DNA from: Halovivax gelatinilyticus
GTDB taxonomy: Archaea; Halobacteriota; Halobacteria; Halobacteriales; Natrialbaceae
Assembly: GCF_024300625.1 (NCBI RefSeq)
Contig: NZ_CP101322.1
Span: forward strand, 509,992 to 573,991
Direction: 5' to 3'
Length of the DNA stretch: 64,000 bases
Part shown: positions 26,959 through 36,153 of the stretch, piece after piece
Position numbering within the stretch: position 1 is the first letter of the stretch
Layout of the letters: each line of letters begins with the position of its first letter
The notes under the pieces: generated by a model
What the model was told of the DNA's origin: nothing
Databases searched by the model: none
The model's input: the letters and a program-made list of their open reading frames with translations, nothing else
Program-made: the position numbers and the translations under genes

Positions 26959-27273
26959 ACTATACTGTTTAAGGACACTAGGTCTGCAAAGTCGGCCGGG
27001 TTGATATACGAACCACGAAACCCGTTTTTCACACCGAATCGAAAGACGGCGACCGTTTGGGAAGCCGCTTAGGTCCACCTGACTTCGACGGCGCGACGAA
27101 AGCAGGCTCGACGACGCGATACCAGCGGATTCCTCGAATTACTACCGAACGTCTCCGACGGGTCGCTTCCCGACTCGTGACGGACGTGCGAGGAATACGC
27201 TCCTCGCGGTGGGGTAAGAGGAGATCCACCTGAAGAGGGTAAGCCGACCAGTCGACACGACGTTCACACCGAC
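26959..27273. promoter_or_regulatory. Upstream region of the Liv operon
   Basis: No gene is supported in these 315 bases. On the minus strand CGTATATCAACC and CCTTAAACAGTATAGT lie within about 55 bases of the binding-protein start and probably form its promoter. The rest has no recognised structure. Confidence 0.35.
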
Positions 27274-27984
27274 TCAGCCGACGTCCTCGATCGACTCCAT
27301 GGCGTCGACGACGCGCTTTAGAATCTTGCGCTCGGCCCGACGGACGTTCTTCGAAACGGCGGTGTCAGAGACGTCGAATTCGTTGGCGAGCATCTGTAGC
27401 GTCGCCCCGCGCGGCTGATCGAAGTAGCCTTTCTCGGCGGCGACGACGAGCGTTTGCCGCTCGGTTTCCGAGAGCGTCCGACAGGCTTCGAGCAGCGTCT
27501 CGGCGGCATCCGAGTTGTAGAGCAAGTCGAACATCGGATCGAGTTCGAGGCTCGAGCGCCGTTCGACGGTGAACTCGTTGTTGACCTCGAGTTCGGCGAG
27601 CGTGTCGTCGGCGGTTCGCTCGTCGTCGAAGCCGACTTCCCACCGTTCGGTCCCGGCTTCGATCTCGAACGGACCGGTGATGAATCCGTCGTTGTTTCGG
27701 ATTACGCGCATCGCATTCGTCTCTGCGATCGTCGTCCGGATCAACGCGATCCCCTCGTGCTTTTTGAACAGGTCACACTCGTGCATGTTCGAGTGATTCT
27801 GCAGGGCCGAGAGGCCGGATTCGAGCGTTCCGCGGTCGTCTCCCTCGACCATCATCCGCGTCTCGAGTTCGCGCCGATCGGAATCGAAGTCCCACTGGAG
27901 CGTCCGAAACGAGACGTCGTGGTCGTCCGTCGTCTCGATGAACGGACAATCGTACTGTTCCATGTCCAGTGTGACGTCGATCAT
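27274..27984 (-). CDS. Bacterio-opsin-activator type HTH_10 transcriptional regulator
   Basis: This 236-residue protein ends with the HTH_10 domain LSETERQTLVVAAEKGYF, then QMLANEFDVSDTAVSKNVRRAERKIL, the DNA-binding signature of Bat-like haloarchaeal regulators. The N-terminal 170 residues resemble the bacterio-opsin activator sensor region but lack an obvious PAS/GAF segment. It stands between the Liv operon and the second acyl-CoA ligase operon on the same strand, so it is the best candidate regulator of both. A ligand, if any, is unknown. It starts at ATG 27984. Confidence 0.87.
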   Translation of the reverse strand: MIDVTLDMEQYDCPFIETTDDHDVSFRTLQWDFDSDRRELETRMMVEGDDRGTLESGLSALQNHSNMHECDLFKKHEGIALIRTTIAETNAMRVIRNNDGFITGPFEIEAGTERWEVGFDDERTADDTLAELEVNNEFTVERRSSLELDPMFDLLYNSDAAETLLEACRTLSETERQTLVVAAEKGYFDQPRGATLQMLANEFDVSDTAVSKNVRRAERKILKRVVDAMESIEDVG

Positions 27985-28052
27985 CGTCGTTCGTGTTCGT
28001 TCTCGTCACTCATAACGATGCGTGACGGTTGTTCGTCCAAACGGCCTTGATC

Positions 28053-29609
28053 TTAGGGATCATGTGAAGTGGTTCCAAACTCGTCTACGATCGCTTCCCG
28101 GTCCAGCTTCGAGGGGCCGCTCGTGGGCATCTCGTCGACGAACGCGAGGTGAGCCGGAATCTTGAACCTGGCGAGCGTGCCGTCGAGAAATGCCTCGAGT
28201 TCCCCGTGCGTCAGCGACTCGTCGCCCTCGACGACCGCCTTCCCGACCGTTCCCCACCGCTCGTCCGGAACGCCGACGACGATCACCTCCTCGACGGCCG
28301 GGTGGTCGGCGATGGCGTCCTCGACTTCGGGCGGATAGACGTTCTCGCCGCCGCTTACGAACATGTTCTTCTTTCGGCCCTCGATGTGGTAGAACCCGTC
28401 CTCGTCGACGCGAGCGAGATCGCCGGTCGACACCCAGCCCTCGCCGAACGTTGCCGCAGTCTCCGTCTCGTTTCCCCAGTAGCCGGACGCCGCGTGCGGG
28501 CCGGCGAGTTCGAGTTCGCCGATCTCGCCAGCGTCGACGGCTTCCCCGTCTTCGCTGACGATTCGGGTGTCGACGTGCAGAGCCGGTTTCCCGACGCTCG
28601 CAACCTTCTCCGCTGGGAACTCATCAGGCATCGCGAAGTTGTTCGGCCCGATCTCGGTCAGGCCGTAGCCCTGCGTGAGGTCGACGTCCCGGTCGCGCCA
28701 GGCCCGAACGATCGAGTCCCGACAGGGTCCGCCACCGCTCTTGGCGAATCGAAGCGTCGAGAGGTCCGTCGCCTCCCAGTCGTCGTGGTGAGCCATCGCT
28801 CGCAACACCGCGGGGACGGCCACGAGCACCGTCGCACCGTGGTCTTCGACTTGCGTCAGGACGCAACCGGGATCGACCTCTCGATCGATGACGAGGGTCC
28901 CACCGACGCTCATAATCGGCAGCGTCAGGACGTTCCAGCCGCCGGTGTGAAACGCCGGAAACACCATCGGTGCGACGTCGTCGGGTCTGAGCCCCCAGGC
29001 GGTGATCGTGTTGAAGCTGTTCCAGTAAATCGACCCGTGGGTTATCGTCGTCTCCTTCGGCGTCCCGGTCGAGCCGCCGGTATGTAAGAGCAGGTGCGGA
29101 TCCGAGAGCGAACGGTCGACCGGCACCACAGGAGCGCCGTCGACGGGAACCTCGTCCGCGTACCGATCCCAGCCACCGGCCGGTTCGGCTGTCTCGAGTT
29201 CGACAACTGGCGGTTCGATCGACGACCGCGCGATGGCGTGTTCGAGCCGCTCGACGAACGGCGACTCGATGACGAGCAGATTCGGGTCGATCAGCTCGAT
29301 CAGTTCCGCCAACTCCGGCGGCGCGAGTCGGTACGAAAGCGGCGCCAACACCCCACCGGTCTTCCCCGCCGCACAGAAGAGATCGATCGTCTCGATCCGA
29401 TTCCGGGAGACGAGCGCAACCCGCTCGCCGTCTGCGACGTCGTAGGCGTCGAGGAGTCGGGCGGTCCGGTTCGCCCGCCGATCGAGGTCGGCGTACGTGA
29501 ACGATTCTCCCGTTCCCTCGTCGACGATCGCGGTCCGATCGGGCGAGAGCGATGCGCGCCGACCGCTCCAATCGCCGACCCACTCGTACGCCGGATCGCC
29601 CCACTTCAT
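28053..29609 (-). CDS. AMP-forming acyl-CoA synthetase (second copy type)
   Basis: The 518-residue ANL-superfamily enzyme has LLHTGGSTGTPKETTITHGS, TQGYGLTEIGPNN, the hinge YWGNETETAATFGEGWVSTGDL, and the catalytic Lys in PTSGPSKLDREAI. It resembles the ligase at 19848-21365 in length and motifs, so the two are likely paralogues. It should activate a carboxylic acid to its CoA thioester. Its stop is 69 bases from the regulator's start region. Its start overlaps the hydrolase stop by ATGA, so hydrolase and ligase are co-translated. Confidence 0.93.
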   Translation of the reverse strand: MKWGDPAYEWVGDWSGRRASLSPDRTAIVDEGTGESFTYADLDRRANRTARLLDAYDVADGERVALVSRNRIETIDLFCAAGKTGGVLAPLSYRLAPPELAELIELIDPNLLVIESPFVERLEHAIARSSIEPPVVELETAEPAGGWDRYADEVPVDGAPVVPVDRSLSDPHLLLHTGGSTGTPKETTITHGSIYWNSFNTITAWGLRPDDVAPMVFPAFHTGGWNVLTLPIMSVGGTLVIDREVDPGCVLTQVEDHGATVLVAVPAVLRAMAHHDDWEATDLSTLRFAKSGGGPCRDSIVRAWRDRDVDLTQGYGLTEIGPNNFAMPDEFPAEKVASVGKPALHVDTRIVSEDGEAVDAGEIGELELAGPHAASGYWGNETETAATFGEGWVSTGDLARVDEDGFYHIEGRKKNMFVSGGENVYPPEVEDAIADHPAVEEVIVVGVPDERWGTVGKAVVEGDESLTHGELEAFLDGTLARFKIPAHLAFVDEMPTSGPSKLDREAIVDEFGTTSHDP

Positions 29610-30424
29610 GCGTCCACCGGCGAGATCGCTCCCAGGAACGTTCGAAGTCGATCCGTCACCGCCTCGGCCTCCTCGATGAAGAAGAGGTGGTGGGCGCCGT
29701 CGAACGGTTCGAACGTCGCGTTCGGGATCGACTCGGCCAGCAAGCGACCGTTCTCGACGGGGAGAACGCGATCGGCCGTCCCGTGGGCGACGAGCGTCGG
29801 GATCGAGATCCGGTCTAGCTCGTCGCTCGCGTCGAACGCCATCACGGCCGCCGCCTGGGCCGCTCGCGCGGCCTCGCTGGCGTCGCTTTCGAGACGCCAG
29901 TCGACGATTCGGGAGACGAGATCGGGGTCGTCCTCGTAGAACGTCGGCGAGACGGCCACCGCCATTCGGTGTTTGATCGCCTCGCGCTCGTCGGCAGACT
30001 CGGGCACCGAGACCAGCACTTCCTGGGTCTCCTCGGGAATCGGTTCGGCGTCCGGGCCGCCCGGCGAACTACACAGAAGCGAGAGCGTCGCCGCTCGATC
30101 GTACTCGATCGCGTAGCGCTGGGCGATCATTCCGCCCATGCTCGCGCCGACGACGTGCGCACGAGCGATCCCCTCCGCGTCGAGCACCGCCTCGACGTCG
30201 GCGGCCATCTCGTCGATCGAGTACGGGCCCTCCGGTTCGTCGGAGTCGCCCGCACCCCGGTTGTCGATTCGGATCGTCCGGTGCGAATCGGCGAGGGCGT
30301 CCCGCTGGAATCGCCACATCCAGCGACCGTAGCCCAGCCCCGAGAGAAATACCACCGGCTCGCCGTCGACCGGTCCGTCGACGTCGTACGCCAGCTCGGT
30401 TCCGTCGCGTGTGACCGTCTGCAT
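29606..30424 (-). CDS. Alpha/beta-fold hydrolase
   Basis: This 272-residue protein starts MQTVTRDGTELAYDVDG. It has the oxyanion-region FLSGLGYGRW, the nucleophile elbow GASMGG (Ser), an acid in VAHGTADRVLPVEN and the catalytic His in FDGAHHLFFIEE. The order Ser-Asp-His is complete. It resembles 3-oxoadipate enol-lactonase or carboxylesterase-like members, which cleave esters, lactones or C-C bonds. It is operonic with the acyl-CoA ligase (ATGA overlap), so it may release the carboxylate that the ligase activates; this is inference. Start ATG 30424 is favoured over ATG 30475. Confidence 0.87.
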   Translation of the reverse strand: MQTVTRDGTELAYDVDGPVDGEPVVFLSGLGYGRWMWRFQRDALADSHRTIRIDNRGAGDSDEPEGPYSIDEMAADVEAVLDAEGIARAHVVGASMGGMIAQRYAIEYDRAATLSLLCSSPGGPDAEPIPEETQEVLVSVPESADEREAIKHRMAVAVSPTFYEDDPDLVSRIVDWRLESDASEAARAAQAAAVMAFDASDELDRISIPTLVAHGTADRVLPVENGRLLAESIPNATFEPFDGAHHLFFIEEAEAVTDRLRTFLGAISPVDA

Positions 30425-30513
30425 ATCCACCACGTTTCTCCCGAGCGGAAAAGTACCACACCGTTCGAGTATCAACCCCCAGGTACAGGCCGGGTCGACG
30501 AAAAGTACTGTAC

Positions 30514-30933
30514 ATGCCAGCAGCCAGCCCCGGAGACGTCGCCACGGCGAGCCGAACGGCGACTCGCGACCGCATCGAACGGTTCGCCGAGGTCACCGGA
30601 GATGACAATCCACTGCACGTAGACGAACGCTACGCCGGAGGCGGCTTTTTCGGCGAGCCGGTCGCCCACGGCATGTTCGCCGCCGGCGTGGTCTCTAGCG
30701 CGCTCGCCTCGCTCGACGGCGACGTCATCTACGTCTCACAGGACCTCCAGTTTCTCGCCCCCGTCTACGTGGATCAGACCGTCACCGCGACAGTCGAAGT
30801 GAGCGAGAATCTGAGTGGCGACCGACTGCGCGTCGAAACTATCGCCGAAACGGACGAAGAGACCGTCGTCACCGGCGAAGCGGTCATCCTCTCGCTCGAA
30901 CGCGAGGGAGGCGGTCGCCTACCCAGTCGGTAG
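30514..30933 (+). CDS. MaoC-family (R)-specific enoyl-CoA hydratase
   Basis: This 139-residue hot-dog-fold protein has the hydratase signature FAEVTGDDNPLHVDERYA (catalytic Asp and His) and GEPVAHGMFAAGVVSSAL. It hydrates trans-2-enoyl-CoA to (R)-3-hydroxyacyl-CoA. It is divergent from the hydrolase-ligase operon with an 89-base shared promoter region, so co-regulation with acyl-CoA metabolism is plausible. Its size is that of single-domain MaoC/PhaJ proteins. Confidence 0.9.
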   Translation: MPAASPGDVATASRTATRDRIERFAEVTGDDNPLHVDERYAGGGFFGEPVAHGMFAAGVVSSALASLDGDVIYVSQDLQFLAPVYVDQTVTATVEVSENLSGDRLRVETIAETDEETVVTGEAVILSLEREGGGRLPSR

Positions 30934-30935
30934 CC

Positions 30936-31862
30936 TCACACCAGCACGCGTTCTAACTCGACGACGGTCCCCGACTCGGCGTCGGGGTCGCCGACGAGCC
31001 GACCCAGACAGATGGCCGACCCCTCCGGCGTGTAACAGGCGACGAGCGGGGCCTCCGTCGAACCGTCGGCCGTCGATTCGTCGACCCCCTCGACCGCGAG
31101 GACGCCCGGCGCGTACACCGGCGCGCCGTTGGCCACCTCGCGGGCCGCACTCTCGGCGATCGTTACCGACGGCAGGTCGACGAGCACCCGTTCGGCCGGA
31201 TCGACCACCTCGGACACCGCCTCCGGCTCGTCGTCTTCGAGCCAGAACGCGAGCGCGTCGATCAGGTCCGTGGCGCTGACGAGGTCTCGGTCGTCGAACG
31301 GGTCGGTCGCCGTCCGTCTGAGATCGCCCATGTGACCACCAGTGCCGAGCGCCAGACCGATGTCGTGACAGAGTTTTCGTACGTAGGTGCCACTCTCACA
31401 CCGAATTCGAAGCAGGACCCGGCGATCGTCGACTTCGAGCGCCTCCAGTGCGTAGATCTCCCGGACGCGGAGGCGACGGGAGACGGCGCTCTTTCGCGGC
31501 GGTTTCTGGTAGATCGGTCCTTCGAACTCCGCGAGGACCGTCTCGACGTCGGTCGGCACCGGCGCGTGACACTCCAGGACGGCGACGTACTCCTTTTGCC
31601 CCTCCAGAAAGACCGGCGCGAGCCTGGTCGCGTCACCGAGCATGACCGGTAGACAGCCGGTCACCTTCGGATCGAGCGTCCCGGCGTGGGCGGCCCGTTC
31701 GATCGGCGAATCGCCCGCCGCAGAGAGCGTCTCGTCGACGGCGTCTCTGATCCAGGCGCTCACCTGGTGCGAGGAGGGGCCGGCCGGCTTATCGAGGTTG
31801 ACGACGCCGAATTCGAGTAGTTCTGCCGGCGATCGGTCGTCCGGTGGGGGGCGAAGTGTCAT
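30936..31862 (-). CDS. cbf5: H/ACA RNA-guided pseudouridine synthase catalytic subunit Cbf5
   Basis: The 308-residue protein has the TruB/Cbf5 catalytic core NLDKPAGPSSHQVSAWIRD, then AAHAGTLDPKVTGCLPV with the catalytic Asp. QKEYVAVLECHA and a C-terminal PUA domain (about 225-300) complete it. Archaeal Cbf5 works with Nop10, Gar1 and L7Ae and guide RNAs to modify rRNA, and can act alone on tRNA U55. It lies directly downstream of the CMP kinase (11-base gap), the conserved archaeal gene order. It converges on the MaoC gene with only 2 bases between the two stops. Confidence 0.94.
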   Translation of the reverse strand: MTLRPPPDDRSPAELLEFGVVNLDKPAGPSSHQVSAWIRDAVDETLSAAGDSPIERAAHAGTLDPKVTGCLPVMLGDATRLAPVFLEGQKEYVAVLECHAPVPTDVETVLAEFEGPIYQKPPRKSAVSRRLRVREIYALEALEVDDRRVLLRIRCESGTYVRKLCHDIGLALGTGGHMGDLRRTATDPFDDRDLVSATDLIDALAFWLEDDEPEAVSEVVDPAERVLVDLPSVTIAESAAREVANGAPVYAPGVLAVEGVDESTADGSTEAPLVACYTPEGSAICLGRLVGDPDAESGTVVELERVLV

Positions 31863-31873
31863 CGTTCGACGAG

Positions 31874-32449
31874 TTACAGCTCGATTGCCAGTTCGATGGG
31901 GACTTTCCCTTCGTCTCCGACGGGGTCGTACTCCTCGACCGCCGTGACGAGCATGTCGAGTACGGCGTCGGGTTCCCAGCGGGCCGTGTTGACCGAGAGG
32001 TCGTACGGCTTGAGATCCTCGATGTCGATCCCGTAGTACTCCTCGTATCGTTGTGCCTCACTCGCTTCGCGGGCGCGCGTCTCTTCAGTAGCGTTGACGG
32101 GATCTTTGTCCTCGCGGTCGGCGATCCGCTCGCCGCGGACGGCCGCCGGCGCGTCGAGCCAGAAGCGAAAGTCGGCGTGCTCGCCGGCGAGCCACCCGGC
32201 CAGGCGCGACTCCAAGACGAGGCCGTCACGCTCGATGGCCACCTCTCGCAGCCGACGGTCGAGGTCGCGATCGATCCCCTCGTTCTCCTCGGCGAGCTTG
32301 TTGAACTCGAGCGGGGTGTAGCCACGCTCGTCGGCGAGTTCGCGGAAGATGTCGCCACCGCTCACGTGCTCGAGTTCGAAGTGCTCGGCGAGCAACGCGG
32401 CCGTGGTGCTCTTTCCGCTCCCTGGCGGACCGGAGACGGTGAGTAACAT
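31874..32449 (-). CDS. cmk: Cytidylate kinase, archaeal type
   Basis: This 191-residue P-loop kinase starts [17 protein letters not shown] (Walker A). The NMP-binding [16 protein letters not shown] and the archaeal Cmk elements [11 protein letters not shown] and [17 protein letters not shown] follow. It phosphorylates CMP and dCMP to the diphosphates. Length and motif order match archaeal Cmk. The neighbours DUF106 upstream and cbf5 downstream match the usual archaeal cluster. Confidence 0.93.
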   Translation of the reverse strand: MLLTVSGPPGSGKSTTAALLAEHFELEHVSGGDIFRELADERGYTPLEFNKLAEENEGIDRDLDRRLREVAIERDGLVLESRLAGWLAGEHADFRFWLDAPAAVRGERIADREDKDPVNATEETRAREASEAQRYEEYYGIDIEDLKPYDLSVNTARWEPDAVLDMLVTAVEEYDPVGDEGKVPIELAIEL

Positions 32450-32521
32450 ACCGGGAGTGTATCGGCGCCGGTAAAAGGGGTTTTGAATTAGACGCCGAGA
32501 GGGCGTTCGACGGTGGCCGGC

Positions 32522-33481
32522 TCAGCTCGAATCCGGGCTCAGATTGATGTTGAGCGCCTTCCGGAGCAACTGGGAGAAGCCCAGCGAGCACAGGAAGTAC
32601 CAGACGATCCAGCCGGGCATCGGACCGATTATTCCCGAACTGAGCGTCACCTCGCCGGCCAGCGGCATCACCATCTGCTGTTCGACGCCGGTGAGCGCGT
32701 CGGCGTGATTCCCGTGGAGTTTCCAGTACATCCAGAGGAACAGCGGGATGACGAAGAGCATGACCCAGACCATCATCCGGAACTGATCTTTGAACATGCC
32801 GAGGTTCTCGGCCATCGCTTCCATCTGTTCTTCCTGGACGCGATCGAGTTCGTTCTCCAGGCGCTCGATCTCCGCCTCGGGTGCCTCGCGCTCTTCGGCC
32901 TCTTTCAAGGCCTTCTGAGCTTCCTTTCGCTTATCGCCCATCGCTTTCATCCGCTTTTGATACTTGCCCATGCGCTCTGGGTCCATCACGACGGACTGGA
33001 TCAGGGCGGACCACAGTCCGGTGATGAGCGCGACCGAGAGGATGACCGCGTAGAACGGCAACGCGGCGTCGAGCGGCGCGACGAGGAAGTTGATCGAACT
33101 GCCGACGGCGTCGCGGACGGTGTCGGTCCAGTAGCCGAACATCAACAACAGCGAGATGACGCCGGCGAGTTTGTCCCACTGGGTCCACTTCGAGGCGTCG
33201 GTGTCGATCTCGACGCCGCCGATCGGTCCGTCATCCCCGTCGCCATCTAACGCCTCGTCGTAGGCTTCCCGGTCGGCGATCTCGAAGCCCTCGTCGCCGT
33301 CGACGAGGACGCCTTTCTCGATGATTCTGCCCCACTGGCCACTGGTGAGGTCGTCGCTGACGTCCGCCCAGTCGACCTCGCCCCCGTTCTCGTCTGCGCG
33401 CTCGCGGATTGACTCGAGGGCCGCCTCCATCTCCTCGTCTTCGCGAAGGAGCGTACTCACTTTCTCCGCCGTGCGCGTCAT
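32522..33481 (-). CDS. DUF106/EMC3-TMCO1-like membrane insertase-family protein
   Basis: The 319-residue membrane protein has a cytoplasmic acidic N-terminus (about 1-110) and a first helix WDKLAGVISLLLMFGYW. A core of three helices follows around a charged coiled coil (MGDKRKEAQKALKEAEEREA). This is the DUF106 pattern of archaeal Ylp1/EMC3-like relatives of YidC/Oxa1, which help insert membrane proteins. It heads the cmk-cbf5 cluster, 72 bases upstream. The long N-terminal extension is common in halophiles. Confidence 0.9.
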   Translation of the reverse strand: MTRTAEKVSTLLREDEEMEAALESIRERADENGGEVDWADVSDDLTSGQWGRIIEKGVLVDGDEGFEIADREAYDEALDGDGDDGPIGGVEIDTDASKWTQWDKLAGVISLLLMFGYWTDTVRDAVGSSINFLVAPLDAALPFYAVILSVALITGLWSALIQSVVMDPERMGKYQKRMKAMGDKRKEAQKALKEAEEREAPEAEIERLENELDRVQEEQMEAMAENLGMFKDQFRMMVWVMLFVIPLFLWMYWKLHGNHADALTGVEQQMVMPLAGEVTLSSGIIGPMPGWIVWYFLCSLGFSQLLRKALNINLSPDSS

Positions 33482-33637
33482 TCAACTCGAAGGTAGCCAC
33501 CTTCGGTATACAAGCCTTTTTCTTCTGTTCCGTCCCGACCCGCGTCGCCGATCGGCCCGACTACCCGCTCCGAGCGAAGCCTTCGGGTGAGAGCGCATCT
33601 GGCAAACTGTTTCAATGGGGGACCAGTAGTGGCGAGC

Positions 33638-34570
33638 ATGGAGAAGCTAAATCGGATGGCGATCGAGCTGGTCGACGAGGCCCTCGAGTACGCCGCGGAG
33701 CTCAACGTCGGTGCGACCCAGCTCGATTCTGAGGCCACGATTCTGGACTTCGGACTCGAATTCGACGGCGGCATGGAAGCCGGACTCCTCTGTACGGAGA
33801 TACAGACGGCCGGCCTGGCGACGGTTCGGCGCCAACTCGGAACCATCGGAACCGCGACCATTCCCTACGTCGAACTCTCGACGGATCAACCCGCGCTCGC
33901 GTTGCTCGGCTCGCAGAAGGCCGGCTGGGAACTGACGGCTGAGGACTTCGAAGGGCTCGGAAGCGGTCCCGCCCGCGCGCTCGTCGCCGGCGAGGATATC
34001 TACCAGCGAATCGGCTACAGCGAGCACTTCGATCTGACCGCGCTGGCCGTCGAGACCGACGTGGAACCGACCGACGCCGCGGCCGAACAGGTCGCCGCCT
34101 TCGCCGGAGTCGAACCCAGCAGCGTCTTTCTCGTCGCCTTTCCCACCGCGAGCGTCGTCGGCAGCGTGACCAACGCCGCCCGGGCCGCCGAGGTGGCGAC
34201 CTACCAGCTCTGTGAACTCGGCTACGATCCACTCGACATCGTCTCGGCGAACGGCCGCGCGCCAGTCGCCCCGATCGCCGCCGACGAACGGACCGGAATC
34301 GCCCGAACGACCGATGCCCTCGCCTACGGCGGACGCGCCCACCTCGTCGTCCGCGAATCCTTCGACCGCTTCGAGGAGATTCCCTCGACCGCCGGCGAGG
34401 AGTACGAGAGCCCGTTCGCCGAGATCTACGACGAGATGGAGTGGTCGTTCGAGGAACTGCCGGCCGGGCTGTTCGGCCCCGCGACCGTGACGGTCGACGT
34501 GATGGGCGGCGAGACGCACACCTTCGGCGAGACCGACGAGGAGCTGCTAATCGAGTCGTTCGGGCTGTAG
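33638..34570 (+). CDS. mch: Methenyltetrahydromethanopterin cyclohydrolase
   Basis: This 310-residue protein starts MEKLNRMAIELVDEALEYA. It contains FGGG-like FDGGMEAGLLCTEI, YIQRIGYS-like DIYQRIGYSEHFD, and VAFPTASVVGSVTNAARAAE, all typical of Mch. The enzyme interconverts methenyl- and formyl-tetrahydromethanopterin. Haloarchaea lack methanogenesis and use such C1 enzymes with folate-type or pterin carriers in biosynthesis. I use ATG 33638 since a longer frame to 33587 adds unrelated residues. It is divergent from the DUF106 gene. Confidence 0.93.
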   Translation: MEKLNRMAIELVDEALEYAAELNVGATQLDSEATILDFGLEFDGGMEAGLLCTEIQTAGLATVRRQLGTIGTATIPYVELSTDQPALALLGSQKAGWELTAEDFEGLGSGPARALVAGEDIYQRIGYSEHFDLTALAVETDVEPTDAAAEQVAAFAGVEPSSVFLVAFPTASVVGSVTNAARAAEVATYQLCELGYDPLDIVSANGRAPVAPIAADERTGIARTTDALAYGGRAHLVVRESFDRFEEIPSTAGEEYESPFAEIYDEMEWSFEELPAGLFGPATVTVDVMGGETHTFGETDEELLIESFGL

Positions 34571-34589
34571 CCGCGGGCCTCGACACCAT

Positions 34590-35084
34590 ATGCAATTCAA
34601 ACCGATTCCCGAGCCGCCGTCCGATCCCACGGAGACGATCGAATCAGTTCGGAACGCCCTGCCGGCGGAGTCGGATTCGGAACTCGACTGCTGTGCGCGC
34701 GTGATCGACGACACATGGATCGAGACGCGCGAGGTGGCGAGCGAGTGGATCACCTTTCTCCGGGCGCTCGAACTGGCCGTCTCCGAACCCGATGGCTACC
34801 GCCGGGCGTCGAGAAACGAGACCCACGCGGGCGAGGCTTTCCGGCGCCGAGTCGTCGGCGTCGACGCCGTCCTCGGCGCGCTGGAGGTGGCGGACGAACC
34901 GCTCACCGCCGCCGAAGTCGACGACAGTCTCGCCGCCCGCGGCGAACGGTCACGGGGGACCGGCCGACGCACCGGCGACGGCGCGGACTCGGGAGTCGTC
35001 GATCGCATCGACCGGATTCTCGCGTGGGCCGAGGTGTTCGAGCTGGTCGACCGTCGCGATGGTCGGTACCGCCTCCGGTCGTGA
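34590..35084 (+). CDS. Haloarchaeal hypothetical protein with possible winged-helix end
   Basis: The 164-residue acidic protein lies 19 bases after mch on the same strand. It contains an N-terminal helical region (SEWITFLRALELAVSEPDG) and a C-terminal VDRIDRILAWAEVFELVDRRDGRYRL. That C-terminal segment looks like a short helix-turn-strand winged-helix tail. The linker around residues 110-130 is Gly/Arg-rich. I do not recognise the family; the gene is supported by codon bias and context. Confidence 0.65.
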   Translation: MQFKPIPEPPSDPTETIESVRNALPAESDSELDCCARVIDDTWIETREVASEWITFLRALELAVSEPDGYRRASRNETHAGEAFRRRVVGVDAVLGALEVADEPLTAAEVDDSLAARGERSRGTGRRTGDGADSGVVDRIDRILAWAEVFELVDRRDGRYRLRS

Positions 35085-35085
35085 T

Positions 35086-36081
35086 TCACACCGACAGGTC
35101 CTCGACCCACGCGTAGCCGTCGTCGGTCGCCTCGATCGTCCCCTCGGCGAACCAGTCGTCGACGATTGCATCGATACCGTCCTCGTAGGTCGGGTACGTC
35201 GGCGTCCAGTCGGTGACAGCTCGAAGCCGATCGGCGCTCGTCGGCATCGAGTTCGTGAGGAGGAGAACGGTGTCCCGACCGACGACGAATCGCGCGAGCC
35301 ACCCGGGCACGCGTCTCGGGTTCGACGCACCGAGTCGATCCGCGAGCAACCCGATGAAGTCGGCGAACGTCACTGGTCGCTCGTCGACGACGTGGTAGGT
35401 TCCCGTCAGGCTCGCTTCGACCGCCGCCGCGTACGCGGCAGCCGCGTCGTCGGCGTGAACGATCGAGAGCGCGGCGTCCGTCCGACCGAGGAGGCCGCCG
35501 CCGACGATCGGCAGTCGTCCAGCGAGGAGTCCCTCGCCAAACTGGCGGGTGTGGGCCGCGTCGGGCGCGTAGAACCAGCCGCCGCGGAGCACGCAGGTGT
35601 GGATGTTGGAATCCCTGGCGACGTTCTCGAGAAACCGCTCGGCTTCGAGGGCCGACTCGGTCGTTCGATCCGGGTTCGGCGGCGACCCCTCGTCGAACGG
35701 TTCGCCGTCCGGCTGTCGGGCGAGCCAGACGACGCTCTGGAAGATGAACTGGTCGACATCTGCCGCTTCGGCGGCGGCCCACAGATTCTTCGTTCCCTCC
35801 GTCCGGATACGGTCGTTACGTTCCCAGTCGTCGGCAGACGGCCTGTTCGCCGTCGGGATGGCCGTCGCCGCGTGGATCACGACATCGGCGTCGTCGACGG
35901 TGTCGAGAAGCCCCTCCCGATCGAGGACGTCGCCGTACGCGGGCGTCCCGCCCCGGGAACGGACCGCCCGCTCGCCGACGTCGTCCCTGACGAGGCCGAC
36001 CACGTCGTGGCCGCGGTCGGTCAGTTGATCCACGAGTCGTCGCCCGAGAACACCGGTGGCACCGGCGACGAAGAGGTTCAT
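35086..36081 (-). CDS. NAD(P)-dependent epimerase/dehydratase (extended SDR)
   Basis: This 331-residue SDR has the Rossmann motif FVAGATGVLGRRLV at the N-terminus and DVVIHAATAIP. The usual YxxxK segment is replaced by a divergent TESALEAERFL, so catalytic tyrosine is not obvious. Homologues are annotated as sugar epimerases or atypical SDRs that bind NADP. It starts at ATG 36081, and a nine-codon upstream extension is not conserved-looking. It is convergent with the hypothetical at 34590, with a 1-base gap. Reaction unknown. Confidence 0.85.
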   Translation of the reverse strand: MNLFVAGATGVLGRRLVDQLTDRGHDVVGLVRDDVGERAVRSRGGTPAYGDVLDREGLLDTVDDADVVIHAATAIPTANRPSADDWERNDRIRTEGTKNLWAAAEAADVDQFIFQSVVWLARQPDGEPFDEGSPPNPDRTTESALEAERFLENVARDSNIHTCVLRGGWFYAPDAAHTRQFGEGLLAGRLPIVGGGLLGRTDAALSIVHADDAAAAYAAAVEASLTGTYHVVDERPVTFADFIGLLADRLGASNPRRVPGWLARFVVGRDTVLLLTNSMPTSADRLRAVTDWTPTYPTYEDGIDAIVDDWFAEGTIEATDDGYAWVEDLSV

Positions 36082-36153
36082 GTCGGCAAGTTTACTGACA
36101 GAGTACAAAAGTGTATCCCGCGTGCCGATCTCCGTCGGCCGCGCGGAGGATCG

